Shown: in pieces, positions 9,601 through 16,615 of the stretch
Layout: every line of letters starts with the position of its first letter
Numbering within the stretch: position 1 is the first letter of the stretch
NCBI GenBank assembly: GCA_024234055.1
Contig: JACKOW010000012.1
Span: forward strand, 60,406-124,405
Direction of reading: 5' to 3'
DNA: 64,000 nucleotides
Source: Rhodanobacteraceae bacterium
Lineage (GTDB): Bacteria; Pseudomonadota; Gammaproteobacteria; Xanthomonadales; SZUA-5
Notes under the pieces: generated by a model
Told to the model about the DNA's origin: nothing
Seen by the model: the letters and a program-made list of their open reading frames with translations, nothing else
Database searches by the model: none
Position numbers and translations under genes: made by a program

Positions 9601-11490
9601 CGCACCGGAACCACCGTGCCCGAGGTGATCGGTCTGACCGAGGCTGCGGCAGTCAACGCCGTCGCGACAGCGGACCTCAGCGCCAATCCCATCGTTCAGG
9701 TCTTCGATGCCGTGGTTCCGGTCGGCCAGGTCCGTGCCCAGCTGCCCAGCGGTGGCAGCGCCGCGGCGGCTGGTGATTCGGTTCGGCTGGAGGTTTCCAA
9801 GGGACCGGCACCGGTGACCGTACCGCGCGTGGTCGGACTCGATCTGCTCAATGCCGGCCTGCGCCTGATGGACGGCAATCTGATGCTGGGCTCACTGAAT
9901 TATGTCAACCGTGATGATCTGCCGCTGGGAACGGTGTTCCAGCAAAGTCCGGCCCCGGGCAGCTCGGTGGCGCCGGGAAGCAATGTCGATCTCAGTGTCT
10001 CCGGTGGGCCGCGCATCGATATCGCGCTCGATCATCCGGTGCTGATCGGTGGTCAGAGCAGTCCGCTCAGCGTCACCGTGTACAGCAACGAGGGCCTGCC
10101 ACTGAGCCCTCAGCCGACCATTGCACTCAGCATCCTCGAAGCGGTCCCCGGCGCCAGCAGCGGGCCATTGCCGACCGTCAACAGCAGTTCGGTGCAATCG
10201 AGCCCAGGTACGCTGGGTGAGTATCTGCTGCAGGTCGACCTTCCCGACACCCTGGAGAGCTACAGCACCCGAGTGGTGGTCATGGAGAGCATCGCCGATG
10301 CGCCCGAGGGCAGCGTCTACGCCGATTTCGGGGCTCAGCTAGAACGGGCCGAGCGCCTGATCTCCGAGCTGGAAGCCGCGGTTCTGGCCAACAACGTCCC
10401 TGCCATCCAGATGATCGATGCACAGCTGCAGACCGTGCGCGCCGGGATTTCGGTTGACCGGATGCGAGGACTGACGCCGCTGGCACCCGATGGTGGCATG
10501 CCGCCGGATCGCAACACCGCCATCAGTATGGGCTTCGCGGCTGGCGCCGACGACCAGGCTTACCTGCAGGGCAATGCCGAACTGGCGCAGAGCCTGCAGC
10601 AAATGGCGGTGCTCGTCGCCAATCCGCTGACGCCGGATGTGGAGCTGTTCAACCTCAACCAGCGTCTGCTGGCGCAGGGTGCGGCCTTGAGCGGCCTGGA
10701 ACCCGGCGTGCCTGGCGTGCTGGCCGCCATCGGACCCACCGTGGAACTCGTCGGCCATCGGATTCCAGCCTTGCTGGTGACCGATCTGGATGCTCTGCAC
10801 CAGTCGTTGTCGAGCAGCGGTCTGCTAGGTCCGCAGGCGCCGTCGCGAATGGACAAGGCCGTGCGCTTCACTCTGGCCGGCGTACTCAGTGCCACCCGCA
10901 TCCGCACGCGGATCATCAAGAACGTCTACCGGCCAATCCTCGGCGACGTCATTCGCGCCGCCGTGATCCTGGTGGCACAGAATGGCCTCGTGAACTACGC
11001 CAACGTGGGCAATCTGGCCGGCATCATCACCGCCGCCAGTCTGTCCATACACGTTGCCAAGATTCCGAACTCGGTCGCCGAGGGCGTCGGCTTTGAAGCC
11101 TACGCGCCGGCCAACAGCACGATCCTGATTGGCCCGGATGCCATCGAGCAAGCGCAGAGCATCCTCTCGGCCGGGCTCGCGACCGCACAAGACCTGAAGG
11201 ACATCAACAAGCTCCAGGCCAATCTGAAGAGCGCCGCGGACATCGGTAACAACACCGTCGGGCTGATCAAGGGCGCCATCACCAGCCCCGGCAGCCTGCG
11301 CAGCGGCTGCTTCCTCGACCCCACACCCGGTTGCCAGCAACTGGTCTTTCCCGACGGCTTTGATTCGGCTTATGTCAATGACGGTCCGCTGGCCCTGCCG
11401 GCGCCGGTACTGATCGTCACCTTCGGCTTGAGCAGCGGCAATGTCGGCGTGTTTGTCGGCATCTTCCTGCCGACCGAGCCACAGAGTTGA
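6691..11490 (+). CDS. Large secreted protein: Ig-like, FG-GAP and PASTA domains
   Basis: A 1599-residue exported protein. Signal peptide at about 1-26, then an IFADGFEG motif at 33-40. Residues 45-315 hold He_PIG/cadherin-like repeats (pattern GLLSWTPTLADVGTHPVTV). Residues about 400-790 contain seven FG-GAP/VCBS-like units with D-x-D-x-D-G calcium loops (for example DVDGDGAPDI). More Ig-like sequence follows, then two PASTA domains (about 976-1107, VPEVIGLTEAAAV and VPRVVGLDLLNAG). The C-terminal 450 residues are helical and unrecognised, with FPDGFDS at 1553-1559. The GTG start at 6691 overlaps the upstream stop and follows GGGGGAGG. A surface or adhesion role is inferred. PASTA domains outside a kinase or PBP are unusual in a Gram-negative. 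Confidence 0.8.
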   Translation: MNTRLRLLTLMALLAGLLCGSAPAASRGVPGAIFADGFEGNFRIVPIDLLGAVAERNFGHQVQVLPPASTVVLYAIDSGPPGLSIDSNGVLSWTPGLADGGPNTVSVRAEDDQGAVDTETFVIEVLLPNSPPLIDTIGERIVAANQTLSLTVPASDPDVGDVLSYALDVAPGGMQLNPGNGLLSWTPTLADVGTHPVTVRVTDSRAFFDLESFQVQVIDANQPPELNPVTDQGAILNQAFSLQLLATDPDLDPLQYSLTQAPIGMSINAASGLISWVPTSLTQGSENVSVAVNDGRGGSDSATFTILIDNNLPPIAVDDAYTVERGETLDVPALGVLMNDSDPNLSPLSAVLVDDADAGILALAGDGGFSYTPDLNLSPFGFVEKYRVQSPNGGRIGMPRLGDVDGDGAPDIFVRYSNGTAGANRGLLVRASDGSQIYQTPAYDRSVEGSQGFLLADIDLDGRMEMVAVGTEGGRTTTQDGRKLIAFEHDGSFKWISEAIPQDGIYLDAIIDQRGNPGGEIAAADLDGDGTPELIHGHAQTDAIGVTVFDNNGRILFTRYARGVGAIRSSIELTVEVVDLDLDGDLEILVSGAAFSHRGEVLWTVPGDLSAPRSTPIAANLDNDPYPELVRGTDTNDTAVYEHDGSLKWQVVTTTEEDLPLVIADVDDDGRADVLSAAGRGSSAGFLEVYNGADGSLKWRYPTVEDPTIDPRYYGPVVMDFDGDGKVEVTLIDQDIRAHVLNGVDGTLIGIFDLDNASGVRAMPIMADVDGDGASEMIIHGESRFGVGASDIVRVYEGPNDDWPAARPIWNQWNYHVTNINVDGTVPAQEQPHWLLPGLNANRVNALLPEERTPEVDLFTYRASDGALQSNVATVRIEVLPPNSAPQILSTPRTLASPDFEYRYAVLAVDPDVGESLSFQLVQAPAGMSVNALGIISWTPTGADLGTHPIILQVTDSLGYSDTQLFDLLVRTGTTVPEVIGLTEAAAVNAVATADLSANPIVQVFDAVVPVGQVRAQLPSGGSAAAAGDSVRLEVSKGPAPVTVPRVVGLDLLNAGLRLMDGNLMLGSLNYVNRDDLPLGTVFQQSPAPGSSVAPGSNVDLSVSGGPRIDIALDHPVLIGGQSSPLSVTVYSNEGLPLSPQPTIALSILEAVPGASSGPLPTVNSSSVQSSPGTLGEYLLQVDLPDTLESYSTRVVVMESIADAPEGSVYADFGAQLERAERLISELEAAVLANNVPAIQMIDAQLQTVRAGISVDRMRGLTPLAPDGGMPPDRNTAISMGFAAGADDQAYLQGNAELAQSLQQMAVLVANPLTPDVELFNLNQRLLAQGAALSGLEPGVPGVLAAIGPTVELVGHRIPALLVTDLDALHQSLSSSGLLGPQAPSRMDKAVRFTLAGVLSATRIRTRIIKNVYRPILGDVIRAAVILVAQNGLVNYANVGNLAGIITAASLSIHVAKIPNSVAEGVGFEAYAPANSTILIGPDAIEQAQSILSAGLATAQDLKDINKLQANLKSAADIGNNTVGLIKGAITSPGSLRSGCFLDPTPGCQQLVFPDGFDSAYVNDGPLALPAPVLIVTFGLSSGNVGVFVGIFLPTEPQS

Positions 11491-11990
11491 GTCTGGCGCC
11501 GGTCTGAAATGCGTGGACGGAGCAGCGCGAGGCGTCCCGACATGGACGTCTCGCCAGCCGCTTCCAATCTGCCGACATGCCCGCATCCGCACCGGCCATG
11601 AGATGGCCTTTAATATCGTATGTATCTGATAAATAAACCAATTAATCTGGATGGAGTGGCTGGCTGTGACGCGACCGACTGGCTCTGCTGCTGACTTCAG
11701 CTACCCCGTCGACAGGGTCTGCATGCCGGGGTGTCGACGTACCGCTCGGAGACGCTCGCCCTGCCCTTTCGCGGATTCCACGTTCCCCCATCCGCGGCGC
11801 TCGTCGGATTGAGCAGAGACTTGCCGGCATCGGCGTGCCCATATCAGCCGACCCGGCATTTGGATTAGATTATTGCGGCAGTCCGGCGACACCCTGACTG
11901 CGGTCAGAATCACCCGGCAGGCGGCGTTTGCGTTAAGCCTCCGCAAAGCTCTGGCCTTGATACTAATCGCAACTGTGATGGATACGATCC
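11491..11990. other. 500-base intergenic region with an AT-rich island
   Basis: No coding sequence could be supported here. Most of it is ordinary high-GC DNA, but bases 11608-11652 form a sharp AT-rich patch (containing TGATAAATAA at 11628) and a second AT-rich stretch precedes the next gene at 11955-11985. Either may hold the promoter of the regulator gene at 11991; no convincing -35/-10 pair could be fixed. Confidence 0.4.
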
Positions 11991-12653
11991 ATGCGTTTGT
12001 TGTTGATCGAGGCCTCCGAAAAACTCCGCTCCTCGCTGGTCCCGGCGCTGGTGGCGGCAGGCTACCTGGTGGAAGTGGCCGAGAGCTGCGCTGGCGCCGT
12101 CGGTCTGATGCAGGCCTGTGCCTATGCCATGGTGGTGATGGATCTGGCGCCACGGACATCGGATGCGCTGGGATTGCTGAAGGGCTTGCGCCAGCGGGGT
12201 GATGATGCCCGGGTGCTGGTGCTGACCGGCCGTGAACAGGTCAACGACCGGGTCATGGCGCTCGACCAGGGCGCGGATGCCTCTCTGGTCAAGCCGGTGC
12301 TCGCCGATCAGTTGGTGTCCAGACTGGCCCTGCTGCGTGAGCGCGGCGAGCCCCCACCGCCGATCTGCATTGGCGAGGTGTCTTTGGATAGCGAACGTCG
12401 ACTGGTCCGCTGCAAGGGTCAGCCGATGGCCCTGTCGCCCAAGGAGTTCGAGTTGCTGGAATGTTTGATGCGTCAGCGTGGCCGCATGCTCACCCGCACC
12501 GCGCTCTATGCCCAGCTGTACGCGGGTCATCCGGACGCCTCGGAGAAGGTCATCGAAGTGCTGATGAGTACCTTGCGCAGCAAGCTTTCGCGGTTGGGCG
12601 CATCGGAGCTGATCGAGACCCGCCGCGGCCTGGGCTACGTCATTCCCAACTGA
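11991..12653 (+). CDS. OmpR/PhoB-family response regulator, orphan
   Basis: A 220-residue two-domain regulator. The N-terminal receiver (1-118) is divergent: the usual acidic pair after strand 1 reads LLIEASE and the phosphoacceptor region reads AMVVMDLAPRTSD with Asp47; the conserved lysine is in ASLVKPV. The C-terminal winged helix (about 125-218) has the OmpR pattern LSPKEFELLECLMRQRGRM and ends RRGLGYVIPN. No kinase gene adjoins it, so it is an orphan or is paired elsewhere. The loss of one acidic pocket residue suggests weak or phosphorylation-independent control. It converges on the patatin gene. Confidence 0.88.
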   Translation: MRLLLIEASEKLRSSLVPALVAAGYLVEVAESCAGAVGLMQACAYAMVVMDLAPRTSDALGLLKGLRQRGDDARVLVLTGREQVNDRVMALDQGADASLVKPVLADQLVSRLALLRERGEPPPPICIGEVSLDSERRLVRCKGQPMALSPKEFELLECLMRQRGRMLTRTALYAQLYAGHPDASEKVIEVLMSTLRSKLSRLGASELIETRRGLGYVIPN

Positions 12654-12677
12654 GGCGGAAAGACCGCCGCCGCCGGA

Positions 12678-13637
12678 TCAGTTCCCCAGCGCCTGGTCGA
12701 ATTCGGCCTGATTGAGCTGGCCCAGGGTGCGTTCGGCCAGTGCAACGAGGGTGTCGGCCGCCGCCGGGGTAGCAATGTCGATGCCCAACCCCGCGCCAGC
12801 CGGCCATTCGGCGTCGATGCGCTGGTAACGAGCGCCGAGCCGGTCTTCCAGCATCGATTCCACATGCTGCTGCTGCACGGCCACGGTGGTCAGGATCAGA
12901 CGCCCGTCAGAGAGCCAGCCGACGGCGCCATCATCGGCATCCACGCCGTCCGCCGGCCGATAACCTGAGGTGGCCGTGCCAATCGACAGCATGCGGATCT
13001 GCGGCGGCGCAATGCCGAGGAAATGCTCGGCCTCGTGCAGCGCCACCTGATCGGGCGCCACGGCGAAGATGCCGCCATCGGCATACAGGTAGCGTCCGAC
13101 CTTCACCGACGGGAAATAGGCGGGAGCGGCTGAGGTCGCCATGGCCACATCGACGGCCAGCACCCGCTCATCGCCGGTGGAGCGCTCGCCGTGGGGCGTC
13201 TTGAAGACCTTGGTCTGGCTGAGCGAGACATTCACGGCTGGCACCACCAGCCGATGCGGAGCGTCGCCCAGACGGCGCTTGTCGAAGATTTCGGTCAGGG
13301 CCGCACGCAGCGACTCACCGGAGTACTTCGGCCCCAGCACCGATCGTGTCAGATCGAGCAGTCGCCCGACGTTGCTGGTGGGCAGGCTGCGCGCCGAGAA
13401 GATCTCGCTGCCGCGTTCGCGGAACAGCTCGACGATGCGGATGACCGGCACCTCGAAGGCCAGCGCCAGTCCCAGCAGGCCGCCCACCGAGGTGCCGGCA
13501 ATCAGGTCGAAACACTGCGCCAGGGGCCGACCAGCCCGACGCTCCAGGCCAGCCAGCACCGTGGCGGTGTACAGCCCCAGATAACCGCCGCCTGCGAGCG
13601 AGAGAATGCGGAAATACGGATGTGCGCTGTCGACCAT
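12678..13637 (-). CDS. Patatin-like phospholipase
   Basis: A 319-residue cytoplasmic hydrolase with the full patatin signature: oxyanion loop GGGYLG (16-21), nucleophile Ser50 in GTSVG, and catalytic Asp187 in DGG. It should cleave acyl chains from phospholipids. The ATG at 13637 has the ribosome site GGGGGAGGG; a GTG 33 bases upstream does not. The N-terminus (FRILSLAGGGYLGLYTATVL) is close in style to patatin effectors of CBASS defence (CapV type), but no CD-NTase, Cap2 or Cap3 gene is nearby, so a defence role is unsupported. A housekeeping lipid-turnover enzyme is equally possible. Confidence 0.88.
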   Translation of the reverse strand: MVDSAHPYFRILSLAGGGYLGLYTATVLAGLERRAGRPLAQCFDLIAGTSVGGLLGLALAFEVPVIRIVELFRERGSEIFSARSLPTSNVGRLLDLTRSVLGPKYSGESLRAALTEIFDKRRLGDAPHRLVVPAVNVSLSQTKVFKTPHGERSTGDERVLAVDVAMATSAAPAYFPSVKVGRYLYADGGIFAVAPDQVALHEAEHFLGIAPPQIRMLSIGTATSGYRPADGVDADDGAVGWLSDGRLILTTVAVQQQHVESMLEDRLGARYQRIDAEWPAGAGLGIDIATPAAADTLVALAERTLGQLNQAEFDQALGN

Positions 13638-13715
13638 GCCCTGCCCTCCCCCGCCCGACTCTGGGCTCACAGCCGGGACGGGTCAAGCCGCACAGCCGCA
13701 TTCGCGGGCATCGGC

Positions 13716-13814
13716 CTACTTGGCCTTCTTCTCCTGTTTGGCCGCCCGCTTCTCCTTGGGAGTCTTCAGCGGCTGCTTCTTGGCGCTCTTCTTCTGATCC
13801 ATGCCCTTGCTCAT
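13716..13814 (-). CDS. Very small lysine-rich protein
   Basis: A 32-residue protein, MSKGMDQKKSAKKQPLKTPK and then a further basic tail rich in Lys, Arg and Ala. GAGG lies seven bases before the ATG at 13814. Short basic proteins of the pattern M-x-K-G-x-D-x-K-K followed by PLKTPKEKRAAK are found in many proteobacteria, which is why I accept it as real. It is probably nucleic-acid or ribosome associated by charge alone; no function is known. A second ATG four codons in would give 28 residues. Confidence 0.65.
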   Translation of the reverse strand: MSKGMDQKKSAKKQPLKTPKEKRAAKQEKKAK

Positions 13815-13905
13815 GACGACCTCGACTTGGCGATACTGGAATGTGTTCAGGTGTTGCCGTATCTCCGATCCCGGCACACACAGTGTACGCGTCAACGGCC
13901 CGGAT

Positions 13906-14952
13906 TCACTGGCTTTGATGTCCCCCGGGGGCCAGCGCCGGCAGAATCCGATCGCGCATCCACAGCATCGGCTCCCTCGCGTCAGGGCGGTTATAGCGGT
14001 TGCCGACAAAGGCCACGCTGGCCTGCAACTCCGGCAACACGAACAGGTAGCTGCCACCGTTGCCCCAAGCCATCAGCACGCGGGTCTTCGGCAACTCCGG
14101 TCGGGTGGTCTGATCCAGCCACCATAGATATCCATAGGACTGTGACATGCCCGGTATGGAAGTACGGATCTGGGTCATCTGATCTATCCAACTGCTGGAA
14201 ATCAACTGTTTGTCGGAGTATTGCCCTGCCGCACCCACCAGATCACCGATCCGCGCCAGACTTTCGGGATGCAGGCGCAAATGGCCGCCGCTGTCGATCT
14301 CCCTGCCCCGGTTCCAACGCGCCCAACGGGCAGTGTGGATGCCGAGTGGCTCGAACAATTCCACGGCGGCGAACTCATCCACGCTGCGGCCGGTGGCCTG
14401 CTTGATGATCAGCCCCAGGGCGATGGCATTGCCGGTGCAGTAGGAGAAACGGCTGCCTGGCTCGCTGACCAGGGCCTGGCTGATCCAGAACCGGACCCAG
14501 TCGCGCTTGCGATACATCTTGTCTTCGTGTCCGGGCGACTTCGGGTTCCAATCGTCACAATCGAGGCCGCTACGCATGGTCAACAGATCGGCGATGGTGA
14601 TCCGGGTCTTGCGTGGATCACGCTCGAAGGCCCTGGCGTAGGCTGGCAGCAATTCGGCCACCGGTTGGTCAACCGAACGCAGGCTGCCCTGATCCAATGC
14701 AATTCCGACCAACAGCGCGGTCACCGATTTGGTCACCGAGCGCAGGTCTGGCAGTTCTTCGTCGATGCCAAATGAGACAGCAGCGGTCACCACCCTGCCC
14801 TGCTGGTGTATGACCATCGCTTCGATGCCCGGATGCTGGCCGACCATGAGCTCATGGCTCAGATCCTGAAGTGGCACCTGCGCAGCAGTTGAGTGGTATC
14901 CCGCGGCCAGCAACCAGATCATCAACACCCGTTTTGCGACACCACGCGTCAT
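13906..14952 (-). CDS. Serine hydrolase, beta-lactamase (class C/PBP4b-like) family
   Basis: A 348-residue exported enzyme. Signal peptide at about 1-24 (cut after STAAQ), then the SxxK catalytic motif S72-V-T-K75, a Tyr motif in FSYCTGN, and a C-terminal WGNGGSY segment in place of the usual KTG. The start at 14952 was chosen for GGATGGAG just upstream; an earlier start adds 16 residues without a ribosome site. Members act as esterases, D-aminopeptidases or peptidoglycan hydrolases; real beta-lactamase activity is not expected. It lies at the border of the replicon module. Confidence 0.85.
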   Translation of the reverse strand: MTRGVAKRVLMIWLLAAGYHSTAAQVPLQDLSHELMVGQHPGIEAMVIHQQGRVVTAAVSFGIDEELPDLRSVTKSVTALLVGIALDQGSLRSVDQPVAELLPAYARAFERDPRKTRITIADLLTMRSGLDCDDWNPKSPGHEDKMYRKRDWVRFWISQALVSEPGSRFSYCTGNAIALGLIIKQATGRSVDEFAAVELFEPLGIHTARWARWNRGREIDSGGHLRLHPESLARIGDLVGAAGQYSDKQLISSSWIDQMTQIRTSIPGMSQSYGYLWWLDQTTRPELPKTRVLMAWGNGGSYLFVLPELQASVAFVGNRYNRPDAREPMLWMRDRILPALAPGGHQSQ

Positions 14953-15093
14953 TGCACACTCCATCCAATGGCTCGGGTTTGGACGACAGCATGCCTTCAT
15001 TGGTTACGCCGCTGGTTTGCCATGGCTGACTGCGCCATTGCCGCCGAGTCGCGAACAACGGCGCAGGGCGTCGTGGAATCAGGGGCTTGGCGT

Positions 15094-15114
15094 GATCTTT
15101 GGCTGCCAAAGATC
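15094..15114. repeat. 21-bp perfect palindrome before the iterons
   Basis: Ten-base arms GATCTTTGGC and GCCAAAGATC around one T. A near-identical palindrome lies inside the 3' end of parB (17593-17609). The pair brackets parAB, so they are candidate ParB-binding (parS) sites, although palindromes built on TTTGGC/GCCAAA are also common repeats in Xanthomonadales. Confidence 0.5.
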
Positions 15115-15146
15115 GATCGGCGGGAGCGCGGGTTGGATGCAGGCGT

Positions 15147-15251
15147 CACCACCTTTTTCACGCTGCTGAGCCACCTATTTCTCGGCCCACAACCGCCTTT
15201 CCCTCGCTCGAGAACCGCCTATCTCTCGCTTCCATCCCCCTTTTTCTCGCC
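15147..15251 (+). repeat. Array of five direct iterons (origin candidate)
   Basis: Five 18-base units start at 15147, 15169, 15191, 15213 and 15234, so the step is 22, 22, 22 and 21 bases (two helical turns). The consensus is MACCRCCTWTYTCTCGCT. Phasing on one face of the helix is the hallmark of plasmid replication iterons bound by a Rep_3-type initiator. Three more copies lie at 17651, 18991 and 19308 around the rep gene. The array is followed directly by an AT-rich stretch, as in an iteron origin. Confidence 0.88.
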
Positions 15252-15256
15252 TTTCA

Positions 15257-15360
15257 GTGTGCAAGTTCCCGTTTTGACTACGGTTCTGGTAGTTATAAAC
15301 AAGCTACTAAAAGCTCTAAACACAAAACAAAAACAGCTGACTAGCAGGAACAGAGCATGG
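15257..15360. other. AT-rich stretch next to the iterons (possible unwinding element)
   Basis: This roughly 100-base stretch is far richer in A and T than its surroundings and contains TTATAAACA at 15293-15301, a 7-of-9 match to the DnaA box TTATCCACA. Position between iterons and parA fits a DNA unwinding element of an iteron origin. It may equally be the parA promoter; both uses are compatible. Confidence 0.55.
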
Positions 15361-15400
15361 TAGCTTTACGTGCAGTTACGTCATCAGAGCTACTTTAGCG

Positions 15401-16615
15401 ATGAACAAGCAACAAGAAGCGGCGGCTGCCATGCTGACCCCCGATGTCGTCAGCAAACTCGATGTGCAGGAATCCCTGGAGATTGTAGCCACGCTGGGCG
15501 ACAGCTTCATCAGTACCTTGAGAGAGCTGCATGCCCCGCCCGTCGGCTTGAAAACCTTGCGTCGCTACCGGATTCAGGAAGCGGCTCGGGAAGTCGGGCG
15601 CTCGGTATCCTGGCTGCGCTCGCAGGAGAGTGAGGGCAATTTTCCCGGACCGACCGATCGTAGCGCTGGTGGGCGTCGCATGTACACGCTCGAAGAGATC
15701 AATGCCATTCGCGCCTACGCCGGCACTTTGCCGAAGAGCCCGGCGCGGCGCCCGTACGTGCTCGGTTTCGTCAATTTCAAGGGCGGCAGTTCCAAGACCA
15801 CCTGCACCTATCTGGCGAGCCATTTTCTGGCCTCCCGAGGCTACCGTGTGCTGCTGGTCGATCTGGATCCGCAGGGTTCGCTGACGGCGTCCTTTGAAGT
15901 CAGTCGCAGCGGCGAACCGGTTCGCGGGATCGACTGGGAGCAGACCATCGGTCCGATACTGACTGGCGAGATCGACGATCCGTTGACGCTGGTGCATCAA
16001 ACCCATTGGCCCACGATCGACATCATTCCGGCATCGGTGGATGTCTACGACGCGGAGATGCTGCTGGCCGTGGAAACCGCCCGCACGGGTATCCAGGACA
16101 ATCCCTTCTGGCGGCGCCTGGACACCGCAATGCGGCGACTGGACCAGTACGATTTTGTCCTGCTGGACAGCGCTCCGGCCCTGAACCTGGCGGCCATCAA
16201 TGCGGTCGTCGCTTCGGATGGACTGGTAATTCCGGTGCCGCCCCGCAATCTGGATCTGGAAGCGGCAGTGAAGTTCGCCAAGGTGGTCCATGCCTGGACC
16301 GAAAGGCTGCCTGGTTTCAATGACCGCAAGCGCTGGCTCAGACTGCTGCTGACGCAGCTGCAGAAAGGCTCGCTGAGTGACCAGACCCACGCGCTGCTGG
16401 CCAGCCGCTTCTTTGGCAGCCTGATCTTCAACAATCATTTTCCGATGTCCGAGGCTGTGCGCCGCGGCTCGGCCGGCGCGCCCAGCTGTTATGAAGGCAG
16501 CAATCAGGTGGATCGCAGCCAGGCCGAGGCCAACCGCCGCGTGCGCGAGGCCCTGGACGAAGTCTTCGAGGAGATGCTGAGCATGATCGATCTCAAACGG
16601 GGGGCTAAGGCATGA
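15401..16615 (+). CDS. parA: ParA-family partition ATPase with N-terminal HTH
   Basis: A 404-residue plasmid-type ParA. Residues about 57-105 form a MerR-like helix-turn-helix (RIQEAAREVGRSVSWLR and GGRRMYTLEEINAI), found in large plasmid ParA proteins that also repress their own operon. The deviant Walker A motif reads KGGSSKTT (127-134; the usual KGGVGKS has Gly replaced by Ser), Walker B is VLLVDLDPQG. The start lacks a clear ribosome site; a second ATG at 15431 is possible. It overlaps parB by four bases (ATGA). Together with ParB it should segregate the replicon on which this module sits, using a centromere nearby. Confidence 0.9.
   Translation: MNKQQEAAAAMLTPDVVSKLDVQESLEIVATLGDSFISTLRELHAPPVGLKTLRRYRIQEAAREVGRSVSWLRSQESEGNFPGPTDRSAGGRRMYTLEEINAIRAYAGTLPKSPARRPYVLGFVNFKGGSSKTTCTYLASHFLASRGYRVLLVDLDPQGSLTASFEVSRSGEPVRGIDWEQTIGPILTGEIDDPLTLVHQTHWPTIDIIPASVDVYDAEMLLAVETARTGIQDNPFWRRLDTAMRRLDQYDFVLLDSAPALNLAAINAVVASDGLVIPVPPRNLDLEAAVKFAKVVHAWTERLPGFNDRKRWLRLLLTQLQKGSLSDQTHALLASRFFGSLIFNNHFPMSEAVRRGSAGAPSCYEGSNQVDRSQAEANRRVREALDEVFEEMLSMIDLKRGAKA

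Noticed and set aside
11607..11652. Second dif-like site (TGATAAATAA)
   Set aside because: Shares one arm end with the site at 19471, but the opposite arm lacks TTAT; no 11-6-11 symmetry.
12678..14952. CBASS or other defence island
   Set aside because: Only a patatin is present; no cyclase, ubiquitin-like or helicase partner. The serine hydrolase and the tiny basic protein are not defence genes.
15147..15251. CRISPR-like array
   Set aside because: Units are 18 bases in 22-base steps, too short and without unique spacers; iterons explain them.
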